The notes under the pieces were generated by a model. That model saw only the letters and a program-made list of their open reading frames with translations. It did not search any database and had not been told where the DNA came from. Both the position numbers and the translations under genes were made by a program. Below are positions 1 through 6,390 of a stretch of 9,239 bases of DNA, piece by piece. The stretch's first letter is position 1, and every line of letters starts with the position of its first letter. The DNA is from an uncultured bacterium (GTDB lineage Bacteria > Bacillota > Clostridia > Oscillospirales > Ruminococcaceae): contig CAJMLQ010000116.1 of NCBI GenBank assembly GCA_905214265.1, positions 1 to 9,239 of the forward strand, given 5' to 3'.

Positions 1-539
1 CAGCGGCGGCCGGTCTCCGCATTGATGCCGCCGTCGACGTTCAGCGTCAGCTCCGGCGCGGCACGGCGGAGAAACTGGAGCTTGGGGAGGGCGGAATCCA
101 GGAACTTCTGGCCGCCGAAACCGGGCTCCACGCTCATGATCAGGACCATATCCAGGTCCGAAAGATAAGGAAGCACCGCCTCGGCAGGAGTCCCCGGCTT
201 GATGGAAATTCCCGCCTGTTTTCCAAACGAATGAATCCGGCGGATCACTTCATGGGGGTCGGAATCGCTTTCCAGATGGAAGGTGATGCAGTCCGCGCCG
301 GATTTTACAAAGGTTTCGATGTAATCCAGAGGCCGGATGATCATTAGATGAACATCAAAAAAAAGGGAGGTGGCCTTTCGGATCGCCTGCAGAACGGGGG
401 GACCGAAGGAGATATTTGGGACGAAGACACCGTCCATCACGTCCAAGTGGATGGCGTCGGCGGTGGAAACTCTATCCAGTTCGCAGTCCAGTCTGGAAAA
501 ATCAGCGGCAAGAAGGGAAGGAGAGACGCGAATCATCAT
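1..539 (-). CDS. rpe: Ribulose-phosphate 3-epimerase, C-terminus cut by window edge
   Basis: Interconverts D-ribulose 5-phosphate and D-xylulose 5-phosphate in the cytoplasmic pentose phosphate pathway. Read on the minus strand, 179 codons are visible before the left edge; the family is usually about 215-225 residues, so roughly 40 are missing. The TIM-barrel signatures appear in order: SPSLLAADF at residues 6-14, HLDVMDG (His31, Asp33) at 31-37, DVHLM (His64) at 62-66, MSVEPGFGGQKF at 135-146 and NVDGGI with Asp169 at 167-172. The histidines and aspartates correspond to the metal-binding and acid/base residues of the family. The start is one of two adjacent ATG codons (539-537 or 536-534); GGAGG at 550-546 is 6 or 9 bases upstream, so both are acceptable. 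The gene is divergent from the CapA-like gene and has its own promoter. The identification is firm; only the C-terminus is unseen. Confidence 0.96.
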   Translation of the reverse strand, partial: MMIRVSPSLLAADFSRLDCELDRVSTADAIHLDVMDGVFVPNISFGPPVLQAIRKATSLFFDVHLMIIRPLDYIETFVKSGADCITFHLESDSDPHEVIRRIHSFGKQAGISIKPGTPAEAVLPYLSDLDMVLIMSVEPGFGGQKFLDSALPKLQFLRRAAPELTLNVDGGINAETGRR

Positions 540-593
540 ACACTACCTCCGGCAGAGCCGCAAAAAGAGCGGCAGATTCCAATATACAGTATT

Positions 594-622
594 ATTGTAC
601 TGGATTTTTTTCGATCCGTCAA
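594..622 (-). promoter_or_regulatory. Sigma-A type promoter of rpe
   Basis: On the minus strand there is a -35 box TTGACG (622-617), a 17-base spacer and a -10 box TACAAT (599-594). This is one mismatch from consensus in each hexamer with ideal spacing. Transcription would start near 587 and leave a leader of roughly 45-50 bases before the rpe start codon. No operator-like dyad is evident beside it. Being first behind its own promoter, rpe here is not obviously co-transcribed with an upstream gene. Confidence 0.85.
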
Positions 623-700
623 CCGATATTTTGTGGAGAAACCACCATTCCGGACAAGAATGTTTGGATGATTTTCTGATAAGCGGCGGCACAGCGGGGT

Positions 701-712
701 TTTCCCGGGAAA
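701..712. repeat. 12-bp perfect palindrome upstream of the CapA-like gene
   Basis: TTTCCCGGGAAA is a perfect 12-base palindrome ending 26 bases before the putative -10 hexamer at 739-744, so it covers the region where a -35 box or an activator/operator site would be. It lies between two divergent genes. Symmetry and position are seen directly; a regulatory role is inferred, and no regulator family is recognised from it. Confidence 0.4.
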
Positions 713-735
713 GGCTAGGCAAACAGGCGGATTTA

Positions 736-744
736 TGCTAAAAT
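736..744 (+). promoter_or_regulatory. Possible extended -10 promoter of the CapA-like gene
   Basis: TGCTAAAAT matches an extended -10 element (TG, one base, then TAAAAT at 739-744). No good -35 hexamer is found at 16-18 bases upstream (716-721 reads TAGGCA), which fits an extended -10 or an activator-dependent promoter. Transcription would start near 751, giving a leader of about 70 bases. The rest of the 540-822 intergenic stretch holds the rpe promoter and the palindrome at 701-712; I see no other gene in it. Confidence 0.5.
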
Positions 745-822
745 AAAAGAAAATACCACGGTTTTTGCGGAAACCCGGCGGAAAGAGCCGCTTCCGGGAG
801 CCGGTGCTGCAAAGGATGACGA

Positions 823-2055
823 ATGATGAGAAAGAACGGACTACGCTGCCTGTCGGTGTTGGCGGCAGCTTTGACGCTACTCACCGGCTGCTTCTTTCAG
901 CCGGTGGGGGAAACGGGTTCCTCCCTTCCGGAGAGCTCTGCGGAGGTTATCTCCTCGGCTCCGGAGGAGATCCAGGTGATCGCGCCGGTTTCCTCCGAGC
1001 CAGAGCCGCCCCAGCCGGCAATCGTCCGGCTCAAGGCGGTAGGGGACAACCTGATCCACAGCTCCATCTACCAGCAGGCCAACGCCCGGGCAGGCGGGGA
1101 GGGGTACGACTACCGCTACGCCTATGAGAATGTGGCAGACCTTTTCGGGGACGCCGATATCTCCTCCATCAACCAGGAGAGCATCATCGCCCCGGCTTTC
1201 GGGCCTTCCACCTACCCTTGCTTTAACGCCACGCCGGAACTGGGAAATCTGATGCTGGAATATGGGTTTGACGTGTTCAATCTGGCCAATAACCACTGCC
1301 TGGACAAGGGGGAGAAGGGGGTATTTTCCTCCCTGGATTACTGGGCGGAGCATCCGGAAGCCGTCACCACCGGCGTTTACCGCAGCGAGGAGGACTACAG
1401 CCGCATCCGGACCATGAAGGCCCAGGGGGTCGTATTCAGCTTCATCGGCATCACCGAGCTGACGAACGGCCTGTCCCTTCCTGCCGGTTCGGAGGCGGTG
1501 ATCCTGCTGGGGGCGGAAGAGGATCGGATCGAGGCCCGGGTGAAGGAGGCTGCTGAGATCTCCGATGTGGTAGTAGTCAATATCCACTGGGGCAATGAGT
1601 ACACCTTTGTCCCCACGGACCGGCAGCGCTATCTAGCGGAAAAGCTGGTTGAGTGGGGAGCGGACATCATCATCGGACACCATCCGCATGTGATCCAGCC
1701 CATCGAGTATCTGGACAAGCCCGGTGGTGGGAAGGCTCTGGTCGCCTACTCCCTGGGAAATTTCATCTCGGCTCAGGACCGGGGGGCACGGATGATCGGC
1801 GGCATGCTGGATGTGGACGTGACCTGGGATTTCACGGCGAAAAGCGCGGAAATCACCCGCTGCGAATTCGTTCCGCTGGTAACCCATTATGACAGCGGCT
1901 TCAAGAATATCCGGCTGTACGCGCTGGAGGATTACACGGCGGAGCTGGCTTCTTCTCACGGAGTCCGAGCTTACAGCGCGGACTTCAGCCTGGATTACAT
2001 CAAGCAGACGGTCCGCCAGGTTATCGACGGACAGTTTTTAGAGAATATGTCTTGA
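823..2055 (+). CDS. CapA-family (PGA_cap) metallophosphatase-like lipoprotein
   Basis: Probable membrane-anchored lipoprotein of the CapA / poly-gamma-glutamate capsule synthesis family, which has a calcineurin-like metallophosphoesterase fold; it would act outside the membrane. The 410 residues begin with a lipoprotein signal peptide: Arg3/Lys4, a hydrophobic stretch at about 10-21 and lipobox LTGC with Cys23. A Ser/Glu/Pro-rich linker follows at about 30-65. The PGA_cap domain runs from about 68: AVGDNLIH (Asp75, His79), INQES near 122, NLANNH (Asn157, His158), NIHWGNEY (His255), GHHPHVIQP (His286, His287, His289) and YSLGNF near 310. These are the usual metal-site motifs. ATG codons stand at 823 and 826; AAAGGA at 811-816 fits either. 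No capB, capC or capD-like gene is adjacent, so capsule synthesis should not be assumed; many Clostridia carry stand-alone CapA-like lipoproteins of unknown substrate. Family is sure, role is not. Confidence 0.92.
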   Translation: MMRKNGLRCLSVLAAALTLLTGCFFQPVGETGSSLPESSAEVISSAPEEIQVIAPVSSEPEPPQPAIVRLKAVGDNLIHSSIYQQANARAGGEGYDYRYAYENVADLFGDADISSINQESIIAPAFGPSTYPCFNATPELGNLMLEYGFDVFNLANNHCLDKGEKGVFSSLDYWAEHPEAVTTGVYRSEEDYSRIRTMKAQGVVFSFIGITELTNGLSLPAGSEAVILLGAEEDRIEARVKEAAEISDVVVVNIHWGNEYTFVPTDRQRYLAEKLVEWGADIIIGHHPHVIQPIEYLDKPGGGKALVAYSLGNFISAQDRGARMIGGMLDVDVTWDFTAKSAEITRCEFVPLVTHYDSGFKNIRLYALEDYTAELASSHGVRAYSADFSLDYIKQTVRQVIDGQFLENMS

Positions 2056-2080
2056 TTCTGCGGGAGAAACCCGCTATAAT
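2052..2080 (+). promoter_or_regulatory. Sigma-A promoter overlapping the capA-like stop codon
   Basis: A -35 box TTGATT (2052-2057), a spacer of exactly 17 bases and a perfect -10 box TATAAT (2075-2080) precede the aldo/keto reductase gene. The -35 box overlaps the TGA stop (2053-2055) of the upstream gene. Transcription would start near 2087, giving a leader of about 28 bases with the Shine-Dalgarno at 2101-2105. This separates the reductase-aminotransferase unit from the lipoprotein gene, although readthrough is possible because no clear terminator lies between them. Confidence 0.85.
2060..2074. repeat. Dyad filling the promoter spacer
   Basis: GCGGG (2060-2064), loop AGAAA, CCCGC (2070-2074) is a perfect 5-bp inverted repeat lying wholly between the -35 and -10 boxes. 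As RNA made from the upstream gene it could form a small hairpin, but no U-run follows, so it is a poor terminator. As DNA it could be an operator half-site pair. Its function is inferred only from position. Confidence 0.5.
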
Positions 2081-2100
2081 GAAAGAATTGACAGAATCGA

Positions 2101-2105
2101 GGAGG
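2101..2105 (+). promoter_or_regulatory. Ribosome binding site deciding the reductase start
   Basis: GGAGG, within a longer GAGGAGGA run, stands 9 bases before ATG 2115. It rules out the upstream in-frame TTG at 2052, which is part of the -35 box and lies upstream of the expected transcript start. Confidence 0.88.
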
Positions 2106-2114
2106 ATTGCAACT

Positions 2115-3251
2115 ATGGAAACTCGCCGATATCGGGACACCGGCCTGCAGGTATCCCTGCTGGGAATGGGCTGTATGCGGCTGCCCAAGCTGGACCCGGA
2201 AAAAGAGGACATTGATTACGAAAAGGCTCAGGAGATCATCGACTACGCCTATTCCCACGGCGTCAACTATTTTGACACCGCTTACGGCTATCACGGCGGA
2301 AAGTCGGAGCTCTTTGTCGGGCAGGCCTTGGAGAAATACCCCCGGGACAGCTTCCTTCTGGCCAGTAAGATGCCCATCTGGTGCGCCAAGGAAAAAGGGG
2401 ATGTGGAGCGGATCTTCAACGAGCAGCTCCAGAAATGCCGGACGGATTACTTCGATTTTTATCTGTTTCATGCCCAAAACGCGGCAAACTTTGCCAAGTG
2501 CCAGGAATTCGGTGTATATGAGTTCCTTACGAAGATGAAAGCGGAAGGCAAGATTCGCCGGCTGGGCTTCTCCTTCCACGATGCGCCGGAGGTGCTGCGG
2601 CACATCTGCGATACCTATGAGTGGGATTTTGCCCAGATCCAGCTGAATTATCTGGACTGGGAGATGCAGGACGCCAAGGGCCAGTATGACATCCTCACCG
2701 AGCGGGGAATCCCGGTCATCGTCATGGAGCCGGTACGGGGCGGGACGTTGGCCAGCCCCTGTGAGGCGGCTAATATCCTCTTCCGGGAAGCGCGGCCGGA
2801 CAAGAGCGTCGCGTCCTGGGCCATCCGGTTCGCAGCCAGCCTGCCCAACGTCCTGACGGTGCTCAGCGGCATGTCCAATATGGAGCAGGTTCGGGACAAT
2901 GTGGAAACCATGACCGGCTTCGAGCCGCTGACCGAAAAGGACCGGGAGGTCATCGACGCCGCGCTGGACGCTTATAAAAAGAAGGACACCGTTCCCTGTA
3001 CTGGTTGCCGGTACTGCATGGACTGTCCCTTCGGCGTGGATATTCCCAAGATGTTCGCCCTTTACAACAACTTCATGCTGGATAAGGACGAGGAGGACTA
3101 TCTGGAGCGCTACCGCGCTCAGCCTGCGGGTGAGCTGGCCGACCAGTGCCAGGCGTGCGGAGCCTGCATGGAGCAGTGTCCTCAGCACATCCAGATTCCG
3201 GATAAGATGGTGATGATCCGGGAGCTCGTGGAAAAAATCAGCGCCAAATAA
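2115..3251 (+). CDS. Aldo/keto reductase with C-terminal two-cluster ferredoxin domain
   Basis: Predicted cytoplasmic oxidoreductase of the COG1453 type: an NAD(P)H-type aldo/keto reductase barrel followed by a ferredoxin-like domain with two [4Fe-4S] motifs. From ATG 2115 it has 378 residues, usual for this class. The catalytic tetrad is visible: Asp54 and Tyr59 in FDTAYGYH, Lys85 in LLASKMP and His119 in LFHAQN. The C-terminal part carries CxxCxxCxxCP at Cys295/298/301/304, followed by GVDIP, and CxxCxxCxxxCP at Cys345/348/351/355. All eight cluster ligands are present, which suggests electron exchange with ferredoxin or a flavoprotein in addition to nicotinamide chemistry. The substrate is unknown. 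It has its own strong promoter, and the aminotransferase begins 20 bases after its stop, so the two are very likely co-transcribed. The family call is firm; the physiological reaction is not established for this group. Confidence 0.94.
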   Translation: METRRYRDTGLQVSLLGMGCMRLPKLDPEKEDIDYEKAQEIIDYAYSHGVNYFDTAYGYHGGKSELFVGQALEKYPRDSFLLASKMPIWCAKEKGDVERIFNEQLQKCRTDYFDFYLFHAQNAANFAKCQEFGVYEFLTKMKAEGKIRRLGFSFHDAPEVLRHICDTYEWDFAQIQLNYLDWEMQDAKGQYDILTERGIPVIVMEPVRGGTLASPCEAANILFREARPDKSVASWAIRFAASLPNVLTVLSGMSNMEQVRDNVETMTGFEPLTEKDREVIDAALDAYKKKDTVPCTGCRYCMDCPFGVDIPKMFALYNNFMLDKDEEDYLERYRAQPAGELADQCQACGACMEQCPQHIQIPDKMVMIRELVEKISAK

Positions 3252-3260
3252 GGCCATTCA

Positions 3261-3265
3261 AAGGA
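3261..3265 (+). promoter_or_regulatory. Ribosome binding site favouring a GTG start
   Basis: AAGGA (within AAGGAAAG) is 6 bases before GTG 3272 but 15 bases before the in-frame ATG 3281. Spacing favours GTG; the two choices differ by only three residues. Confidence 0.7.
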
Positions 3266-3271
3266 AAGAAC

Positions 3272-4471
3272 GTGGAAAAAATGGAATATCGTTTTGCAGA
3301 CCGCATCAACAACCTGAAGCCTTCCGCTATCCGGGAAATCCTCAAGAACAACGACCCGAATATCATCCCCTTGGCGGCCGGAAACCCGGCTGTGGAGTCC
3401 TTCCCCATTGCCGAAATGCAGGAGATCGCCAACAAGATTTTTGAAGAAAACGCCGGAGTGGCCTTTCAGTACGGCATTACCGAGGGGTATCCGCCTCTGC
3501 GGGAGCTTCTGAAAAAGCGGCTGCGGGAGAAATTCGCCATGGGCGGCGAAAACGACGAGCTGATCGTGGTCAGCGGCGGCCAGCAGGCCATCGACCTGGC
3601 CACCAAGGTCCTCTGCAACGAGGGCGATGTGGTCGTCAGTGAAAACCCCGCCTTCATCGGCGCGCTGAACACCTTCCGCTCTTACGCGGTCCGGCTCAAG
3701 GGCGTAGACATGGCGGAGGACGGCATGGACACCGCCATGCTGGAAAAGGTTTTCCTGGAAAACCCCAATGTGAAGATGCTCTACACCATTCCGTCCTTCC
3801 AGAATCCTCTGGGCATCTGCACCAGCCTGGAGAAGCGGAAGGAGGTCTATCGTCTCTGCGTCCAATACGGGGTGATGATCCTGGAGGATAATCCCTACGG
3901 CGAACTGCGCTTCGCAGGGGAGGACATCCCCACCCTCAAGTCCATGGACACCGAGGGGATCGTCATCTACTGCGGGAGCATGAGTAAGGTCATGAGCGCC
4001 GGCATCCGGGTAGGCTTCGTCCTCGCCCCCAAGCCGGTCATCGCTAAGATGACGGTGGGCAAGCAGGCCAGCGACGTCCACACCAATCAGTTTTTCCAGA
4101 TGCTCATCGCCGAATACATGGAGCATTATGACTTCGACGGGCACATTGAGAAGATTCGGGCCATCTACAAGAGGAAAAGCGGCCTGATGCTAGACACCAT
4201 CGAAAAGTATTTCCCCAAAGAGGTGGCGTACACCCGTCCGGAGGGCGGTCTGTTCCTCTGGTGCACCCTGCCGGAGGGCGCGGATATGCTGGAGTTTGTA
4301 CAGTTTGCCAAGAACAAGGGCGTTTCGGTGGTGCCGGGTGTCGCCTTCAACGTGGAGGAAGGGACGCCCAGCCGGTGCTTCCGCATTAACTACTCCACAC
4401 CCAGCGACGAGAAGGTCGTGGAGGGAACCAAACTCCTCGGACTGGCGCTGCAGGAATTTCTGGCCAAGTAA
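3272..4471 (+). CDS. PLP-dependent class I/II aminotransferase (2-aminoadipate/LysN-like)
   Basis: Fold-type I aminotransferase that moves an amino group between an amino acid and a 2-oxo acid using pyridoxal phosphate; cytoplasmic. From GTG 3272 there are 399 residues, the normal length. Family landmarks are IPLAAGNPA near residue 31, FQYGITEGYPPLRE near 66 (substrate/PLP region), SFQNPLG with Asn178, LEDNPYGEL with Asp206 and Tyr209 (PLP ring contacts), GSMSKVMSAGIRVGF with the Schiff-base Lys239, and CFRINYS with Arg371 for the substrate carboxylate. The pattern resembles the kynurenine/2-aminoadipate/MocR-type subgroup, whose members often have broad specificity, so the amino acid used cannot be named. 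There is no N-terminal GntR DNA-binding domain, so it is an enzyme and not a MocR regulator. It follows the reductase by 20 bases and is closed by a terminator 11 bases after its stop. Confidence 0.93.
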   Translation: MEKMEYRFADRINNLKPSAIREILKNNDPNIIPLAAGNPAVESFPIAEMQEIANKIFEENAGVAFQYGITEGYPPLRELLKKRLREKFAMGGENDELIVVSGGQQAIDLATKVLCNEGDVVVSENPAFIGALNTFRSYAVRLKGVDMAEDGMDTAMLEKVFLENPNVKMLYTIPSFQNPLGICTSLEKRKEVYRLCVQYGVMILEDNPYGELRFAGEDIPTLKSMDTEGIVIYCGSMSKVMSAGIRVGFVLAPKPVIAKMTVGKQASDVHTNQFFQMLIAEYMEHYDFDGHIEKIRAIYKRKSGLMLDTIEKYFPKEVAYTRPEGGLFLWCTLPEGADMLEFVQFAKNKGVSVVPGVAFNVEEGTPSRCFRINYSTPSDEKVVEGTKLLGLALQEFLAK

Positions 4472-4482
4472 AGCAGGTGCTG

Positions 4483-4517
4483 ACGGCTTCCGGGGGACTT
4501 CTCCCGGAGCCGTTTTT
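4483..4517 (+). terminator. Intrinsic terminator after the aminotransferase
   Basis: ACGGCT-(T)-CCGGG at 4483-4494 pairs with CCCGGAGCCGT at 4503-4513: an 11-bp GC-rich stem with one bulged T and an 8-base loop, running straight into TTTTT (4513-4517). This is a classic rho-independent terminator on the + strand and marks the end of the reductase-aminotransferase unit. Confidence 0.9.
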
Positions 4518-4544
4518 ATGCGGCGGATGGCATTTTTCCAAAAT

Positions 4545-4578
4545 CGCAAAAATTATGCGGGAATTTTAAAAAAATTCC
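4545..4578. promoter_or_regulatory. Two adjacent dyads upstream of araB, possible operators
   Basis: Two symmetric elements lie side by side. The first, CGCAAAAATTATGCG (4545-4559), is an imperfect 15-base palindrome with one mismatched pair. The second is a perfect 8-bp inverted repeat, GGAATTTT and AAAATTCC with a 3-base AAA spacer (4560-4578). The second arm ends where the -35 region of the araB promoter would begin. They could bind a sugar-responsive repressor, or simply be AT-rich promoter-upstream DNA. They do not resemble the known AraR site pattern (ATTTGTACGTACAAAT-like), so no regulator is named. Confidence 0.45.
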
Positions 4579-4597
4579 TGGATTTTTACGCAGGATA

Positions 4598-4606
4598 TGG
4601 TAAAAT
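4598..4606 (+). promoter_or_regulatory. Extended -10 promoter of araBD
   Basis: TGGTAAAAT is an extended -10 element with hexamer TAAAAT at 4601-4606. At 17 bases upstream stands only CTGGAT (4578-4583), a weak -35 match. AT-rich DNA lies upstream. Transcription would start near 4613 and leave a leader of about 100 bases before araB. Confidence 0.6.
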
Positions 4607-4624
4607 CAAAGAGAAACGTACCAT

Positions 4625-4655
4625 CCGGCACGGCTCCCTTTTGGGGAGAGGCCGG
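4625..4655 (+). other. Stem-loop in the araB leader
   Basis: In the predicted 5' leader, CCGGC (4625-4629) pairs with GCCGG (4651-4655), and CTCCC (4634-4638) pairs with GGGAG (4644-4648) around a TTTTG loop, with an internal loop between the two helices. It ends about 45 bases before the Shine-Dalgarno. It lacks a U-run and matches no riboswitch class that I recognise. It may stabilise the mRNA or have no role. Confidence 0.4.
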
Positions 4656-4715
4656 CAGGACGGCGCCGAATACAATGGGACTTCGCCGGGTGCGGCGGAG
4701 AGGAAGGAAGGATTT

Positions 4716-6380
4716 ATGAAAAAGTATGCCATTGGCGTGGATTATGGAACGTTGTCCGGGCGTGCGCTGCTGATCGACTGCGCTACCGGCGAGGAACTGG
4801 CTTCCGCTATTTTTGACTATCCTCATGGTGTCATGGACCAGACGCTTCCGGACGGGACCCCGCTGGGCCACGACTGGGCCCTGCAGCATCCCCAGGATTA
4901 TTTGGACGTGCTCAAAAATACCATCCCAGCGGTTTTGCGGGAAGCGAAGGTAGATCCTTCCAGCGTCATCGGGATCGGCGTCGATTTCACTGCTTGCACG
5001 GTGCTGCCGGTTAAATCCGATGGGACGCCCCTCTGCTTCCTGCCGGAATACCAGCATCGGCCTCACGCTTATGTCAAGCTCTGGAAGCATCATGCCGCTC
5101 AGGACAAGGCCAACAAGCTGAACACCGTTGCGTCCAACCGGGAGGAGCACTGGCTTCAAAATTACGGCGGCAAGATCTCCTCGGAGTGGGCAATTCCGAA
5201 GATCTGGCAGATCCTGGATGAGGATCCAGCTCTTTACGCGGAGATGGACCGTTTTATCGAGGCGGCGGACTGGATCGTCTGGCAGCTCTGCGGGAAGGAA
5301 ACCCGGAACTCCTGCACGGCCGGATATAAGGAAATGTGGAACAAGGGGACCGGTTTTCCATCGGACACCTTTTTCGCGTCCCTGGATCCCCGGCTGGAGC
5401 ATGTCATCGACGAGAAATTTTCCCGGGACATCACCCCTCTGGGACAGCGCGCCGGTTTTCTGACGGCGGAAGCCGCGGCGCTGACTGGTCTAAAAGAGGG
5501 AACCGCCGTGGCTATCGGCAATGTGGACGCCCATGTCTGCGTCCCGGCGGTAGGCATCGACGGCCCCGGAAAGTTGCTGGCTATCATGGGAACATCCACC
5601 TGCCACATCCTCATGGGGACCACAGAGGAGCAGGTCCCCGGCATGTGCGGCGTGGTGGAAGACGGCGTCATGCCCGGCTATTTCGGCTACGAGGCAGGAC
5701 AGTCCTGCGTGGGAGATCATTTTGCCTGGTTTATCGATAACTGCCTGCCTGCGTCCTATTATGAGGAGGCCAAGGCCCAGGGGAAGAACATTCACCGTTA
5801 TCTCCGGGAGAAGACTGAAGTGCAGAAGCCGGGCGAAAGTGGGTTGTTGGCCCTGGATTGGTGGAACGGCAACCGTTCGGTGCTGGTGGACGTGGACCTG
5901 ACCGGTATGATTCTGGGCATGACGCTGCAGACTCGCCCGGAGGAGGTCTATCGGGCGCTCATCGAGGCCACCGCCTACGGCACCCGGATGATCGTGGAGA
6001 ATTATCGGGAAAACGGGGTCCCGGTGGAAGAGTTCATCGCCTCCGGCGGCATTTCTCAGAAAGACCCCATGACCATGCAGATCTATGCCGACGTTCTCAA
6101 CATGCCCATTAAAATCGCGGATTCCGCCCAGGGACCTGCCTTGGGGGCGGCCATGTTTGGTGCGGTGGCGGCGGGAGCTGCCGCCGGCGGATATGACGAC
6201 ATCTTCCAGGCGGCACGGGCCATCGGGAAGGTGAAGGATACGGTATATACGCCCATTGCAGAGAACGCCGCGGTTTATGACAAGCTGTTTGCGGAGTACC
6301 GTACCCTTCACGACTATTTCGGCCGGGGCGGAAACGACGTGATGAAGCGTCTGAAAGCGCTGAAAAAAGCGGTGAAGTGA
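4716..6380 (+). CDS. araB: Ribulokinase AraB
   Basis: Phosphorylates L-ribulose with ATP to L-ribulose 5-phosphate, the second step of L-arabinose breakdown; cytoplasmic. From ATG 4716 it has 554 residues, normal for the family. The open frame extends further upstream, but AGGAAGGAAGGA (4701-4712) and homology starting at KKYAIGVDYGT fix this start. FGGY-kinase features are the phosphate-1 loop GVDYGTLSGRA (Asp9-Ala17), GVDFTAC near Asp90, GNVDAHV with the likely catalytic base Asp271, the phosphate-2 motif GTSTCHIL from Gly292, and the adenosine-motif region GGISQKDPMTMQIYADVLN from Gly444 followed by GPALGAAMFG. The TSTC signature and the EAGQS segment match AraB rather than xylulokinase or glycerol kinase. 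araD follows 10 bases after the stop. araA, a sugar transporter and an arabinose regulator are not in the window. The identification is strong. Confidence 0.95.
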   Translation: MKKYAIGVDYGTLSGRALLIDCATGEELASAIFDYPHGVMDQTLPDGTPLGHDWALQHPQDYLDVLKNTIPAVLREAKVDPSSVIGIGVDFTACTVLPVKSDGTPLCFLPEYQHRPHAYVKLWKHHAAQDKANKLNTVASNREEHWLQNYGGKISSEWAIPKIWQILDEDPALYAEMDRFIEAADWIVWQLCGKETRNSCTAGYKEMWNKGTGFPSDTFFASLDPRLEHVIDEKFSRDITPLGQRAGFLTAEAAALTGLKEGTAVAIGNVDAHVCVPAVGIDGPGKLLAIMGTSTCHILMGTTEEQVPGMCGVVEDGVMPGYFGYEAGQSCVGDHFAWFIDNCLPASYYEEAKAQGKNIHRYLREKTEVQKPGESGLLALDWWNGNRSVLVDVDLTGMILGMTLQTRPEEVYRALIEATAYGTRMIVENYRENGVPVEEFIASGGISQKDPMTMQIYADVLNMPIKIADSAQGPALGAAMFGAVAAGAAAGGYDDIFQAARAIGKVKDTVYTPIAENAAVYDKLFAEYRTLHDYFGRGGNDVMKRLKALKKAVK

Positions 6381-6390
6381 GGCCTCAGCC

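Noticed and set aside
348..741. Small + strand frames overlapping rpe and its promoter region
   Set aside because: They are antisense to the rpe coding region, run through its promoter, and have no ribosome site or protein motif.
877..1587. Long minus-strand open frame opposite the CapA-like gene
   Set aside because: It lies entirely within a confidently identified gene on the other strand, has no recognisable motif, and its sequence looks like the antisense of GC-rich coding DNA.
2088..2093. TTGACA hexamer upstream of the reductase
   Set aside because: It is a perfect -35 match, but at 17 bases downstream stands only AACTAT overlapping the start codon; the TTGATT/TATAAT pair is far better.
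2052..2114. TTG start giving a 21-residue extension of the aldo/keto reductase
   Set aside because: The TTG belongs to the -35 box, upstream of the predicted transcript start; ATG 2115 has an ideal ribosome site.
1995..4144. Two long minus-strand frames (420 and 320 codons) opposite the reductase and aminotransferase
   Set aside because: Long antisense frames are expected opposite GC-rich genes. The + strand genes have full catalytic motifs, RBS and promoters; these have none.
4296..4715. 140-codon N-terminal extension of AraB
   Set aside because: It overlaps the aminotransferase gene and passes through the terminator at 4483-4517. Kinase homology and a strong Shine-Dalgarno place the start at 4716.
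6378..6387. Palindrome TGAGGCCTCA between araB and araD
   Set aside because: Only 10 bases, and composed of the araB stop codon plus the araD Shine-Dalgarno; the symmetry is probably coincidental.
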